DNA of 64,000 nt from Planctomycetota bacterium (GCA_016197205.1 JACPWG010000185.1:124001-188000), one strand, 5' to 3'; counted from the stretch's first letter, positions 18,413 to 27,580 are shown. The notes: a model not told the origin generated them from the sequence alone. Numbers and translations are program-made.

Positions 18413-20838
18413 GAGGCGGAGGCCAGGCGCGCGGCCACGGTGGCGAGCAGGGCCAGGGCGAGGGCTGCGCTCGTAGGCAGGAAGAGGCGTCGCATGGCGG
18501 GGCGGAGATCGGGCAGGGCCGCGGCGGCGCCCGCGGCGACCAGCGCGTTCGCCCAGACGAGCGCGAGGTAGGCGCCGACACTTCGGGCCGCGCCCACCGG
18601 GGTCCACGTCACCTCGAAGAGCGTGCGCCCGGCGTTCAGCCACGCGTCGTCCACGGCCTTCAGCACGAGAAAGAGGAGCGCGGCCGCCAGCAGCCGGCGC
18701 CCGGCCCGCGGGTCGAAGCCGCGGAGGAGCGCGGCCCACGCCAGGGCAAGGACGAAGGCCGCCGCCGCGAGGCACCAGCGGGAGCCGCCGCGCGGCCCCC
18801 ACCGTTCGATGAGCGTGGAATAGAACGGCCCCCAGGGCACCTCGGAGCTCCGCTTCACTTCCGGGCAGCCGGCTTCGAGCAGGAGGCGGTTCCGCCTCAG
18901 CAGCTCGTCGCGCGAGAGTTCCGAGCTCCCGCGGGCAACAAGCGGCGAGAGCTTCTCCCACGCGGGGGAGGCCTCGAGCCCCGGCCATGAGGTCGCGAGG
19001 TGGTAGTCCCGGCGGCCGAGCACCGCGTTCAACGCCTCGAGCGCGGCCAGCGCCTCCGAGCGTCGGCCCGGGTCCGCATCCGGCGCGTCGGCGACCGCGG
19101 ACACCGCGCGTTCGCCGTCGGGGCCGAGCAGAAGCCGCGTCCGAAACGCGGGCGAGTGCTGCCCGGTTTTCTCCGCCGTGCCCAGCCATGCTGCGAAGCC
19201 CCGCCAGCTCGGCACGTCCTCTTCGGCGAGCAAGGAATACCCCTCGACGCGGATCATCCGGCGATCCCCGTAGACGCCGTAGTGCAGGACGAGGAGATTC
19301 GCGAGGACGAGGAGGAAGGCATTCAGGAGAAGGCCGCCGCCCGCCAGGGGCGCGGCCTCGCCCCGCACGCGAAGCGCGAAGACGCCGAGCGCGACCCCCT
19401 CGTACGCGGCCGCGCCGCCGACCGCGAGGCCGAGCAGGAAGAACGCCTGGAGGACGGGCTCCGACGGGAACCAGCGCAGGCTGAGCGTCGACAGGAGCAG
19501 GTACACGAGCCCGACGCCGACGGAGGCCACGGACGCGAGCATCGAGCAGGGCCCGTACCCGTAGCGGAGGGGGAGATGGAGGACGCCGCGGATCGTCTTG
19601 TGCAGCGGTTCGAGCGGCCGGGCTTGCACGGATTCGCCCGCGAGAAAGCGCTCGAGGTCCGCGCGGAACGCGGCGGCGTCGGCGTAGCGCCGGGCGGGGT
19701 CCTTTTCCAGCGTCTTCAGGAGAATGGTGCCCAGGTCGCTCGGGCACGCCGGGTTGAGCTTCACGGGGTCGGGCGGTTCCGCCGCGAGAATCATCCGGGT
19801 GAGCTCGCTCGCGTCGGCGGAGAGGAAGGGCCAGCGGAGGGTGACCATTTCATAGAGGGTGACGCCGAGGGAATAGACGTCGGTGCGCGCGTCGATCTCG
19901 CGCCCGCTCGCCTGCTCGGGGCTCATGTAGGCGGGCGTGCCGAGGACGTCGCCGCTCGCCGTGAGCGCCTGCGAGCCGGCCATCTTCACGAGGCCGAAGT
20001 CCGTGAGGATGAGGCGTCCGCGCGACTGGTAGATGAGGTTGGAGGGCTTGATGTCCCGGTGGACCATGCCCTTCGCATGGGCCTCGGCGAGCGCGCCGGC
20101 GACCTCGGCGATCAGCCGCGCGGCCTCGCGCACGTAGGCCCCGCCGCGAAGCAGGGGCAAAGGCGCGGGCGGAGGGGCGGGCGTGCCGGGCGCCCCGGAG
20201 GACGCTTCCGCTACCGGGGTGATGCCCGCCGCGAGCGCGTCCGCATCGGCCTGCGGTTCCTTGGCCTTCGCGTGGAGGAGGGAGGAGAGGGTGACGCCCT
20301 CGATGAAGTCCATGACGTAGTAGTGGGTGCCGTGGTATTCGTCGACGCGGAGGACGCGGGCGATGTTCGGATGTTCGAGCCGTGCGGCCGCGCTGGCCTC
20401 GCGGTGGAAGCGCTCGACGAACTCGGGGGTGAGACCGTACGCGGGCGGGAGGAGCTTGAGGGCGACGCGCCGACCGAGGGCCTCGTCCTCGGCCTCGTAG
20501 ACGATGCCCATGCCGCCGCGGCCGACCTCACGGACGAGCCGGTAGGGCCCGATGCGGACGTTCCGCGCCTGCGGCGCGTTGCCGCCGAAGTCGAAGGGCC
20601 CGGTCCAGACTTTGGTGCTGGAGGGCTCGGCGAGCGCGGGGGAGGAGGAGCGCGGTCGAGTGGGCTGCACGGTCTCCTGCGGAGGCGGCGTGCTGCCGCG
20701 CGCGGGGACGGCGGTGAGGTCCTCGGCCGCCGGGCGGATCTCGCTCCCGCACTGGGGACACTGGAGCGGGGGCGCGTCCGCGAGGGCGGGCCGATCGCCC
20801 AGGAGGGCATGGCAACGCGGGCACGTAACGAGGGGCAT
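18409..20838 (-). CDS. Ser/Thr protein kinase with zinc-ribbon head and multi-helix tail
   Basis: 809 residues. The N-terminal zinc ribbon is C6-x2-C9 ... C27-x2-C30, followed by a Pro/Ser linker. The Hanks-type kinase domain (about 99-400) has the Gly loop GRGGMG (106-111), K128, HRDIKPSN (260-267), DFG (280-282) and GTPAYMSPEQ in the activation segment. A low-complexity insertion sits between the N- and C-lobe elements at about 190-230. The C-terminal half has about seven hydrophobic helices. This is a membrane signalling kinase of planctomycete style; its substrates are unknown. It overlaps the downstream phosphatase gene. Confidence 0.92.
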   Translation of the reverse strand: MPLVTCPRCHALLGDRPALADAPPLQCPQCGSEIRPAAEDLTAVPARGSTPPPQETVQPTRPRSSSPALAEPSSTKVWTGPFDFGGNAPQARNVRIGPYRLVREVGRGGMGIVYEAEDEALGRRVALKLLPPAYGLTPEFVERFHREASAAARLEHPNIARVLRVDEYHGTHYYVMDFIEGVTLSSLLHAKAKEPQADADALAAGITPVAEASSGAPGTPAPPPAPLPLLRGGAYVREAARLIAEVAGALAEAHAKGMVHRDIKPSNLIYQSRGRLILTDFGLVKMAGSQALTASGDVLGTPAYMSPEQASGREIDARTDVYSLGVTLYEMVTLRWPFLSADASELTRMILAAEPPDPVKLNPACPSDLGTILLKTLEKDPARRYADAAAFRADLERFLAGESVQARPLEPLHKTIRGVLHLPLRYGYGPCSMLASVASVGVGLVYLLLSTLSLRWFPSEPVLQAFFLLGLAVGGAAAYEGVALGVFALRVRGEAAPLAGGGLLLNAFLLVLANLLVLHYGVYGDRRMIRVEGYSLLAEEDVPSWRGFAAWLGTAEKTGQHSPAFRTRLLLGPDGERAVSAVADAPDADPGRRSEALAALEALNAVLGRRDYHLATSWPGLEASPAWEKLSPLVARGSSELSRDELLRRNRLLLEAGCPEVKRSSEVPWGPFYSTLIERWGPRGGSRWCLAAAAFVLALAWAALLRGFDPRAGRRLLAAALLFLVLKAVDDAWLNAGRTLFEVTWTPVGAARSVGAYLALVWANALVAAGAAAALPDLRPAMRRLFLPTSAALALALLATVAARLASAS

Positions 20839-20891
20839 GGTGCCTAACGCGGCGGAGCCGCAGGGAGCTTGGTCATTCGTCAGCGCGCATG

Positions 20892-20916
20892 GGTTGCGGC
20901 CACCGGCCGCGGTAGG
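20892..20916. repeat. Dispersed repeat family R3, copy 1 (25 bp)
   Basis: A 25-bp sequence with the palindrome GCGGCC-ACC-GGCCGC is identical to 54339-54363. Here it lies just downstream of the ATP-grasp stop codon, within the short gap to the kinase. Confidence 0.85.
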
Positions 20917-20919
20917 AGA

Positions 20920-22362
20920 TTACCTCGTGGCCAGGACTCCGGCCACCCCCCCGTCGCGCGTGATGTTCACGATCCGGCCGCGCGCCATCCGCGCGAGCGT
21001 GGCCATCCCGCGTCGAGTCCCGGAGAAGCCGGCGATGTTGAAGAAAGGTTCGAAGGAGACGCGGTCTCCCGCGAGCACCGGATAGCGTTCGACGTAGACC
21101 TCGACGGCCTCCTGGACCACGGTCTCGAAGGGGCGATGGAGGGCCTCCTCGAGCCGCTGCTCCCATTCCGGCGCGGCGGTCTCGCGGCCGAGGGTCACGC
21201 CGGCGCCGCCGTAGTCGCGATTCGGCTTGAGCACCAGGCGTTCGCGGTGGGAGCGCGTGTAGGTCGCGAGATCGACGTCGCGCCCGTCGGGGTCCTTCGT
21301 GCGCGTGGGGCGAACGACGCGCGTCCAGGGGAGGTGTCTGCGGAAGGTCTCCCGCTGTTCGTCGGTGAGGTGCCGGGCCATGCGCTCGGAGGTGAGGACC
21401 TCGAGGGCCCCCTTGTGGTCCAGCTCGCCGACCAGGCCGGAGACGACTCGATTTTTTTCGAAGGCGAACCGCATGGCGGTGAGGTCGTCCCCTTTGCGCT
21501 CCATTTCGAGGAGGTTCTCGAGCGTGGGGTCGCGGTAGAGGACGTCGAGCGGCGTGTCGCCGGCGAAGAGTTCCCCGTTTCGGACGACGAGGGCGCGGGG
21601 GTCGACGACCTGGGCGTGATAGCCTTGACGCCGGTAATGCTCGGCGATGGTCGGGAACTCATAGGGGCCCGCGAGCGTGCTTTCGTCCTGGACAAGCCCG
21701 ATGTTGGCGCGGGCCAGGCCGAGGGCGCGCGCGTGATCCAGGACCTGGTGGAGGACGAGGGAGAGGACGTCGTCCGCGTACTCGAAGGAGAGCGTCGGGT
21801 CGAGTCGCTGAAAGGCGGGCGCCAGGAGCTCGCGTGCGATCTGGCCGGCGGCGAAGCTGTAGTAGGTCGCCCCGATGCCGGAGAGGTTGACCTCGATCAC
21901 GCGGAGCGTGTCGCGCCAATCGGGGCGGCCGGCGTCCACCGTCGCGTCCAGGCGGCCGAAGAGGGTCTGGAGGGGGACGCGACCGTGCGGGAAGGACCTG
22001 TCGAACCAGTCGCGTTCCGCCTCGGAGAGCGGGAGGAGCCGCTTGACCTCGGGATCTTCGAGCGAGAGGGGATAGAGCTTGCGGCAGGCGTCTTCGATGT
22101 GGAGGTAGACCTGCCGGAAATACTCGCGCTGCGTCGGGGTGAGGATCCAGGGGCGGAGCGCGATCTGGATGAGCCGCCGCTGGGTGTCGCTGGGGTAGAA
22201 GACGACGGAGCGGTCGCTGCCCGCCTTCTCGACGCTCTTGGCGAGGGAGGCGTACTCCGCGGGAGGGAGGCCCTCGAGGAGCTCTTGCAGGCGCTCGCGG
22301 GGAAAATAGTCGAGCTGGGACGGCGGGGAGGGAGGCTCCGATCGCGCCGGGGCTCTGGACAT
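20920..22362 (-). CDS. Circularly permuted ATP-grasp family protein
   Basis: 480 residues. The C-terminal half contains ERLVLKPNRDYGGAGVTLG, a typical ATP-grasp nucleotide-binding loop, followed by WEQRLEEAL and an EAVEVYVERYPV strand. This order and the N-terminal substrate-like region (VIEVNLSGIGATYYS) fit the circularly permuted ATP-grasp group. Members of this group make peptide-like or amide bonds using ATP. The usual partners (alpha-E or transglutaminase-like proteins) are not adjacent, so the substrate is unknown. An A7 run (GAA-AAA-AAT) lies in FEKNRV. Confidence 0.75.
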   Translation of the reverse strand: MSRAPARSEPPSPPSQLDYFPRERLQELLEGLPPAEYASLAKSVEKAGSDRSVVFYPSDTQRRLIQIALRPWILTPTQREYFRQVYLHIEDACRKLYPLSLEDPEVKRLLPLSEAERDWFDRSFPHGRVPLQTLFGRLDATVDAGRPDWRDTLRVIEVNLSGIGATYYSFAAGQIARELLAPAFQRLDPTLSFEYADDVLSLVLHQVLDHARALGLARANIGLVQDESTLAGPYEFPTIAEHYRRQGYHAQVVDPRALVVRNGELFAGDTPLDVLYRDPTLENLLEMERKGDDLTAMRFAFEKNRVVSGLVGELDHKGALEVLTSERMARHLTDEQRETFRRHLPWTRVVRPTRTKDPDGRDVDLATYTRSHRERLVLKPNRDYGGAGVTLGRETAAPEWEQRLEEALHRPFETVVQEAVEVYVERYPVLAGDRVSFEPFFNIAGFSGTRRGMATLARMARGRIVNITRDGGVAGVLATR

Positions 22363-22509
22363 GTCGGCGCGGACCTCGACAGCGGGAGGGGGTGGGATTC
22401 AAGGCCGAAGAAGGTCAGGCCCCGTAGGCCCTCAGCGGGCAAAGAGGGCGGGAATTATAGCACTCGTCGGCGAGTGCGCAAATGAAACTCCGCCGCAGCG
22501 GCGGCAGCG

Positions 22510-23778
22510 CTACTTCTTCGCGGCGGCGGCCGCGGCGGCGGCGGCCTTCCCCTCGCGATTCCACCACTCGACCCAGCGGTCGACGTCGTCCCCGAACCGC
22601 TGCCCGGTGATTTGCTGGAGCGCGTCCACCACGGCGCCCCGCACGATCTCCGCGCCGGCGCCCGCCGGCACGTCGATGGTCGTGGAGACGCTCAGGAGGT
22701 CCACCTGAGGGAGCTCCACGACCGGCGAGTTGCCGCCGACGTTGCCGATGGGCACGGAGCGGATCGAGCCGACGCGCGCGTCCTGGACGCGCACCTCCAT
22801 CCTGACCTTGTGCAGGGTGTAGATCAGCGTGTAGATCGCGGTCGGATCGCCCATCCCCGCGAGCGCGCCGAGCGCATTCGCCGCGAAGAGACGCGCGAAC
22901 GCGGTGTCGTTCTTCAGATAGTAGCAGTAGTAGGGGAGGAAATCCGCCGCCCCGAAGGTCTTCAGATGGCCGAGAGCCGCCTGGCGAAGGGCCGGAACGC
23001 CGTCTTCGAGAGAGACCTTGAAGAAACAGGCCTTGGCGCGCGCGCCGAATTGGTCGGCCAGCGTGTCGACGACGTAGGTCCGGAGCGGGACGCTCGCGTC
23101 GCGGATGCACTCGATCATCGGCCGGAGTCGCGCCTCGCGGTCAAGCGCCGCGAGGGCGAGCCGGGACTCCTCGCGCTTTTTTTCGTCCCGGTACTCGTGC
23201 AGGAGGTCCCGGGCCTTCGCCTCGAGCTTGCGAAGCGTGCGGGTGGCCTCGTTGCGCGCCTCGATGGCGTCCCGCTCTTCGCTGCTGATCCACTTGCCCT
23301 CGTGCTGCACGTAGCCTTTTTCCGTCATCATCGCGGCGTAGGTCATCCACCGGCCGGCGTGCTCGACGAGCCCGGACTCCGCCAGCTCCTCCCGCAGGCC
23401 GGGGAGGTCCGGCCGCGCGCGCACGGCGATCAGGAGCTCCACGATCTGCTCCTCGCGCAGTTTGTGCTGCTTGCAATAGCGGGCGAGCTGGAAGTGTCCG
23501 GCGGCGTCCGGGCCGCTCGCGCTTGACAGCTCCGCCTGCTCGAGGCCGGCGCGCCGATCCGCATAGACCTGCCAGGGAAGGTCCGCCTTTTCGATCCGGT
23601 CGACCTTGTCCCGCGGGATCTTCGTGGTCCCCGTCCGGAGCTTCACGAGGAGCGTGTCGCCCTGTTCGACGACCTCCCCCTCGAGGCGGGCGCCGTTCTT
23701 CAGGTGAACGATGTCCGCCGCGGCCGGGACGGACGCGGCGACGACCGCCGCCACTGCGAAGGCGAGGATCGGCTTCAT
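22510..23778 (-). CDS. Secreted HEAT-like protein with an Sm-like N-terminal module
   Basis: 422 residues from ATG 23778, with a strong AAGGAGGT RBS. A signal peptide (about 1-21) precedes a small beta-rich module (VHLKNGARLEGEVVEQGDTL), as seen in many planctomycete exported proteins. A charged coiled-coil-like region (about 150-200) and helical repeats (about 200-300) follow, with PALRQAALGHLKTFG fitting HEAT units. The C terminus is a poly-Ala tract ending AAKK. It is probably extracytoplasmic and structural or regulatory; no enzyme motif is visible. Confidence 0.65.
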   Translation of the reverse strand: MKPILAFAVAAVVAASVPAAADIVHLKNGARLEGEVVEQGDTLLVKLRTGTTKIPRDKVDRIEKADLPWQVYADRRAGLEQAELSSASGPDAAGHFQLARYCKQHKLREEQIVELLIAVRARPDLPGLREELAESGLVEHAGRWMTYAAMMTEKGYVQHEGKWISSEERDAIEARNEATRTLRKLEAKARDLLHEYRDEKKREESRLALAALDREARLRPMIECIRDASVPLRTYVVDTLADQFGARAKACFFKVSLEDGVPALRQAALGHLKTFGAADFLPYYCYYLKNDTAFARLFAANALGALAGMGDPTAIYTLIYTLHKVRMEVRVQDARVGSIRSVPIGNVGGNSPVVELPQVDLLSVSTTIDVPAGAGAEIVRGAVVDALQQITGQRFGDDVDRWVEWWNREGKAAAAAAAAAKK

Positions 23779-23846
23779 GCGAGGGACCTCCTTGGGAGGG
23801 AGTCGACTGTGCAAGCGTGGTTCCTGGCGCGACCGCGCCGACGAAA

Positions 23847-23922
23847 GCGCCCGCGCAAGAATTACTTTACATTTCCGTGGATCGACCGATGCCTGGGGGC
23901 GCGGGCCTCCGGCCCGCGCAGC
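23847..23922. repeat. Dispersed repeat family R2, copy 2
   Basis: It shares the GGATCGACCGATGCCTGGGG core and the upstream GCGCCCGCGCAAGAATTACT with 16189-16236 (inverted) and 44733-44800. An adjoining GCGGGCC...GGCCCGC stem extends it. It overlaps the 3' end of the esterase gene and supplies its last codons and stop. Confidence 0.85.
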
Positions 23923-25037
23923 GCGGCCCAGAGGGCCAGGCGCGCCGCCCAGGCCGCTTCGTTGTGGCCGCCGTCGGGAACCTCCAGGTACCGCAGTTCG
24001 CGATCGAGCCGGAAGCCCGCGCCGACCAGGGCGTCGCGAAAGGCGCGGGCCCGGTCGAGATTTCCCGCCCAGGCCTCCGCGCCGCTCCCTTCGTGCCCGC
24101 CCATGTCGAGCCAGATGCGCAGCGGCGGGCGCGCACGCGTTCCCCGCACGAGGGCGCGGGCCTCTTCGCCGTTCCACCAGAGGCGGAATTGCGCGTCGAT
24201 CTTCGGCTTCAACTCGCCGAACAGAAAATCGGCGAAGTCGTCGAGACGTCCGCCCGCGCCGACCTCCGGATCGCGCGAGGGGAGGTACTCGTCGGCGCGC
24301 TCCGGCGTGTTGTCGACGGCGACGATGAGGAACGGTGCGCCGCCGGCCGCGACGTGGGCGTCGGCCGCGCGATCCAGCTCCCAGGCGATGCCGAGGAACG
24401 AGCGTCCGGGGTCGAAGAGATTTTGCCCGTCGAGGGCGTAGAGGACGGGGTAGCGGCGGCCGGCCTCCGTGGCGTCGCGGTAGCGAGGCGGCAGGCGGAC
24501 GAGGACGCGGCGCGGCGAGGGGAGGCGTGCGGGGCGAAGGAGACCGAGATCGACGAAGCGGTCGGCGTCGGCCGCGGGCAGGGCGGGCGCGTCACCGCCG
24601 TCGGCCCAGCGCGCGACCACGGCGGCGGCTCGGGTGAAGCCCCGATCGGTTACGGCCACGCGGTTGTCGATTTCAGTGCCGCGTGCGCTCTTCTCGACGT
24701 TGCTCCAGTCGCCGCGCGTGACCTTCCACCGAATCGTGGTGCCCGGCGGGAAGGGCACGCGCGCGGTCCAGTGGCCGCGGCTGTCGGCGGCGAGGCGGAC
24801 GGCGTCAGCGCTCCAGGCGGGTCGCCCGCCGAGGGGCTGATCGAACGCGATGCACACGGGGCCGTGGGTGCCGGCGGGGACCTCGACGTCGAAGTCGAGG
24901 CCGCTGGTCGCGGCGGGCGCGGCGGGCGCGGCGGGTGGGCCGCCGAGCGCGGGTGCGACGAAGATCGTGGTGAGGATCGCGAGGGCGAAGAGCGGGGACG
25001 TTCGAAGGACGGCGGTCTTTGACACGCTGGACCTCAA
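23862..25037 (-). CDS. Esterase-like alpha/beta hydrolase lacking its nucleophile segment
   Basis: 391 residues. A signal peptide (about 1-33) is followed by a CBM20/48-like beta domain (FDVEVPAGTHGPVCIAFDQP) and then an esterase-D-type fold (YPVLYALDGQNLFDP, FLIVAVDNTPERADEY). The family normally continues from DAQFR through a GxSxGG nucleophile elbow to SPSLWW. Here it jumps from DAQFR straight to LWWNGEEA, so about 40-50 residues including the catalytic Ser are absent. The C-terminal acid/His region (LRIWLDMGGHEG ... VPDGGHNEAAW) remains. The last residues, RHRSIHGNVK, come from the R2 repeat. It is probably inactive as a hydrolase. Confidence 0.75.
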   Translation of the reverse strand: MRSSVSKTAVLRTSPLFALAILTTIFVAPALGGPPAAPAAPAATSGLDFDVEVPAGTHGPVCIAFDQPLGGRPAWSADAVRLAADSRGHWTARVPFPPGTTIRWKVTRGDWSNVEKSARGTEIDNRVAVTDRGFTRAAAVVARWADGGDAPALPAADADRFVDLGLLRPARLPSPRRVLVRLPPRYRDATEAGRRYPVLYALDGQNLFDPGRSFLGIAWELDRAADAHVAAGGAPFLIVAVDNTPERADEYLPSRDPEVGAGGRLDDFADFLFGELKPKIDAQFRLWWNGEEARALVRGTRARPPLRIWLDMGGHEGSGAEAWAGNLDRARAFRDALVGAGFRLDRELRYLEVPDGGHNEAAWAARLALWAALRGPEARAPRHRSIHGNVK

Positions 25038-25167
25038 TTCGAAAACCCGCTGACTGACAAGGGGGGCCGGTCGCGAACAGCTTGACTCACGCGACGCATT
25101 CGGGTAGGGTCACGCCGACTTCGGCAGCAGCGCGAATTTCCTGGCCCCTCACGGAAGGCCGCCCGCC

Positions 25168-25755
25168 GTGCTCGATCAGCGCCTCCTCGAATTCCGGATG
25201 GACATCGAAAAGGAAACCAAGGGGGAACATCCGGGGGACGGCGTGATGCGCCGGCTCGCCGAGGCCATTCCCCACGACGCCTGGCGTCCTTCGGTCGCGG
25301 AAATCGCGCCCACGGCCTACTCCGCGGACTTCTGGAGCGGGAGCGACACGGAGGTCCTCACGTCGCTGGAGCTGTTCCGGTCGCACGATCGCAACCAGTG
25401 GCGCCTTCGCGTGGTCGCCGAGGCGTATCCCTACCGGAACAAGACCCCGTTTCTCGTCGCGTTCTGGACCCTCGTGCCGCTCGGCTTGGTCTCGGGCATC
25501 TACCTGGCGACCCACTCGTCGCGTTCGGTAGGGGGAAAGGTGCTCCTGAGCGTCGCCTACGCCGCGGGGCTCGTCGTCCTCGGCTTCGTGCTGGCGGCCG
25601 CGTTCGGCGGCGGGCTCTGGCATCTCCTGCAGCTCGCGCGCCGCGGCGCAATCCGCCGGGCCGTCGACCGCATGCGCGAAGACGTCGCCCGTGCGCTGCC
25701 GAAGGCCATCCCCAGCGTCTCCGAGCTCCACTGGCTCGAGAAACAGCAAGCCTAG
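25168..25755 (+). CDS. Membrane protein of unknown function
   Basis: 195 residues from GTG 25168, with GGAAGG upstream. ATG 25198 is a possible alternative start. An acidic soluble N-terminal region is followed by two membrane helices (about 93-110 and 122-150: LVAFWTLVPLGLVSGIYL; VLLSVAYAAGLVVLGFVL) and a basic amphipathic tail. I recognise no family. Its 3' end overlaps the convergent phosphatase gene by 4 bp. Confidence 0.55.
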   Translation: MLDQRLLEFRMDIEKETKGEHPGDGVMRRLAEAIPHDAWRPSVAEIAPTAYSADFWSGSDTEVLTSLELFRSHDRNQWRLRVVAEAYPYRNKTPFLVAFWTLVPLGLVSGIYLATHSSRSVGGKVLLSVAYAAGLVVLGFVLAAAFGGGLWHLLQLARRGAIRRAVDRMREDVARALPKAIPSVSELHWLEKQQA

Positions 25756-26384
25756 CTCTTGACGAGCCGCGCGACCTCCTCCGGTGATCGCGCGAGGTGG
25801 TCCGGTTGCGCCGCGGTGACCTCCTCCGGGCGGCCGATCCCCCAAAGCACGCCGCACGACGCGAAGCCCGCCCGACGTGCGGCCACGATGTCGTTTTCGC
25901 TGTCGCCGACCATCAGGATCGCGCTCCCGACCTGTGCGCCCATGCGTGCCGCGGCCGCGAGAAGCGGCCCGGGATCCGGCTTGCGCGTCGGCGCGCTGTC
26001 GCCGCCGAGGACCGCGGCGAAGCGCTCGCGCAGCCCGAGCCCCTCGAGGATCCGCACCGAGGGTGCTTCCGGCTTGTTGCTCACCACGCCGAGCGGCAGA
26101 CCGCGAAGGGCGGAGAGCATTTCCACGACGCCCGCGTACGTACGCGTACGGTCCAGGCAATGCTCCATGTAGTGCGGCCGCCATACGGCGATCGCCTGCT
26201 CGAGCACCGCGGCCTCCGAGGTGCCGAACGCCCGTTCGAGCAGGACCCGGACGCCGTCCCCGATGTAGGTCTGGATCCTCTCCACCGGCTGCGCGGGCCG
26301 GCCCAGCGCGACGAGCGCGTGATTGACCGACGCCGCGATGTCCTGCCGCGAGTCGATCAGCGTGCCGTCGAGGTCGAAGAGCAC
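25752..26384 (-). CDS. gph: HAD-family phosphatase, Gph/PGP type
   Basis: About 210 residues from GTG 26384. HAD motif I is FDLDGTLIDS, motif II VVSNKPEAP, motif III KPDPGPL and motif IV GDSENDIVAARRAG, with a four-helix cap between I and II, all as in phosphoglycolate phosphatases. Family members remove 2-phosphoglycolate or related phosphates. A longer frame begins at ATG 26474, but its extra residues (QQSAISHQPS) are encoded by an intergenic tandem repeat, so the shorter start is preferred. No strong RBS is visible for either. Confidence 0.8.
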   Translation of the reverse strand: MLFDLDGTLIDSRQDIAASVNHALVALGRPAQPVERIQTYIGDGVRVLLERAFGTSEAAVLEQAIAVWRPHYMEHCLDRTRTYAGVVEMLSALRGLPLGVVSNKPEAPSVRILEGLGLRERFAAVLGGDSAPTRKPDPGPLLAAAARMGAQVGSAILMVGDSENDIVAARRAGFASCGVLWGIGRPEEVTAAQPDHLARSPEEVARLVKS

Positions 26385-26386
26385 CG

Positions 26387-26432
26387 CTTCGATGGATGGC
26401 TGATGGCTGATCGCTGATTGCTGATGGACGAC
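26387..26432. repeat. Degenerate tandem repeat of GCTGAT(T/G/C)-type units
   Basis: Tandem units GGATGGCTGATGGCTGATCGCT and GATTGCTGATGG lie directly upstream of gph. They can be read as coding, but codon use and the low-complexity product argue that they are intergenic. Confidence 0.65.
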
Positions 26433-26545
26433 CACGCTGTCACCCCTGGCTGCCTCGACACCGGCAAGATGCACTCAGGTCGGTGGAGTACTTGGGAAGG
26501 GCGGCGACTCGGCGTCGCCCCAGCACAACACCGCGCCAGGCGACT

Positions 26546-26757
26546 CCGAACCGCGAGCGTGAGCGAGCGGTCTCGAGGCTCACGACCCCGACGCAGCGTG
26601 CGACTGGGGGGTAGCGCGGTCCAGCGCGGCGAAGCAGGCAATGCGTCTCTCGCAGGACAACTCCCCGGTGGCCCGGCGGTCGATCCCTGGAGGCAGGGTT
26701 CAAGGAGGGCGTCGTCGACGAGGGCCGCGGGACCGCTCGCTCACGCTCGCGGTTCGG
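26546..26757. repeat. Element with perfect 27-bp terminal inverted repeats
   Basis: Positions 26546-26572 and 26731-26757 are exact reverse complements, built around CGCGAGCGTGAGCGAGCGG. The 158 bp between them has no recognised gene. The right arm ends 18 bp from the stop of the enoyl-CoA hydratase gene. The structure resembles a MITE or a large palindromic repeat. No flanking target duplication is obvious. The rest of the 26385-26775 gap holds nothing else I recognise apart from the tandem repeat next to gph. Confidence 0.85.
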
Positions 26758-26775
26758 TTCAGCCGCGTTTCGCGT

Positions 26776-27555
26776 TCATTCGCCCCGGAACGCCGGCTTC
26801 CGCTTCTCGATGAACGCGGTCATCCCCTCGACCTTGTCCTTCGATTCGAACGTCACGGCCTGGGCGAGCATCTCGATCGTGAGCCCCGTGTCGAGGTCCG
26901 TCCGCGCCGAGGCGTTCAGCGTGAGCTTCGCCAGTCGCGTGGCGAGCGGGGCGCGCGCGAGCACTTTGCGGCCCAGCTCGCGCGCCGCCGCGAGCAGGTC
27001 GTCCGGGGGCGACACGACGCGCGAAACGATCCCGAGGGCCTCCGCGCGCGCCGCGTCGAACGTGTCCCCGAGGAGGACGATCTCCTTCGCGCGACCGAGG
27101 CCGACCAGCCGCGGCAGCCGCTGCGTGCCGCCCGCGCCGGGGATGATGCCGAGGCCGGTCTCCGGGAAGCCGAAGCGCGCGTTCGGGCTCGCGATGCGCA
27201 GGTCGCACGCGAGCGCCAGCTCGAAACCGCCCCCCAGCGCCCACCCGTTCACCGCCGCGATCGTCACCTTCTCGAAAGCGTCGATCGCCGCGAAGAGCCC
27301 GGTATTGATGCGCGCGAGGGCGTCGGCCTTCGTGCGCGTGCGCAGCTCCTTGATGTCCGCGCCCGCGACGAAGACCTTGTCGCCGGCGCCGGTGAGGATG
27401 ACCACGCCCACCGAGCGGTCTTCCGCGAGCTGCGCGAGGGCGGCGTGCAGCTCGTTCACGGTCTTCTTGTCCAGCGCGTTCCGCGCCTCGGGTCGGTTCA
27501 AGGTGACGACGCCGATCCCTTCACGGGCGTCGACGAGCAGGTTCTCGTAAGGCAT
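26776..27555 (-). CDS. Enoyl-CoA hydratase (crotonase family)
   Basis: 259 residues, a normal crotonase length. The first oxyanion-hole segment is VFVAGADIKEL and the second is WALGGGFELALACD with the first catalytic Glu. PETGLGIIPGAGGTQRL carries the second Glu. Having both glutamates supports hydratase rather than isomerase activity. The enzyme hydrates trans-2-enoyl-CoA in fatty-acid or butanoate metabolism. It is the last gene of an operon with the 3-hydroxyacyl-CoA dehydrogenase 25 bp upstream, the next step of the same pathway. Confidence 0.9.
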   Translation of the reverse strand: MPYENLLVDAREGIGVVTLNRPEARNALDKKTVNELHAALAQLAEDRSVGVVILTGAGDKVFVAGADIKELRTRTKADALARINTGLFAAIDAFEKVTIAAVNGWALGGGFELALACDLRIASPNARFGFPETGLGIIPGAGGTQRLPRLVGLGRAKEIVLLGDTFDAARAEALGIVSRVVSPPDDLLAAARELGRKVLARAPLATRLAKLTLNASARTDLDTGLTIEMLAQAVTFESKDKVEGMTAFIEKRKPAFRGE

Positions 27556-27580
27556 GCGGAGGTCTCCTCGTCCTCTGGCG

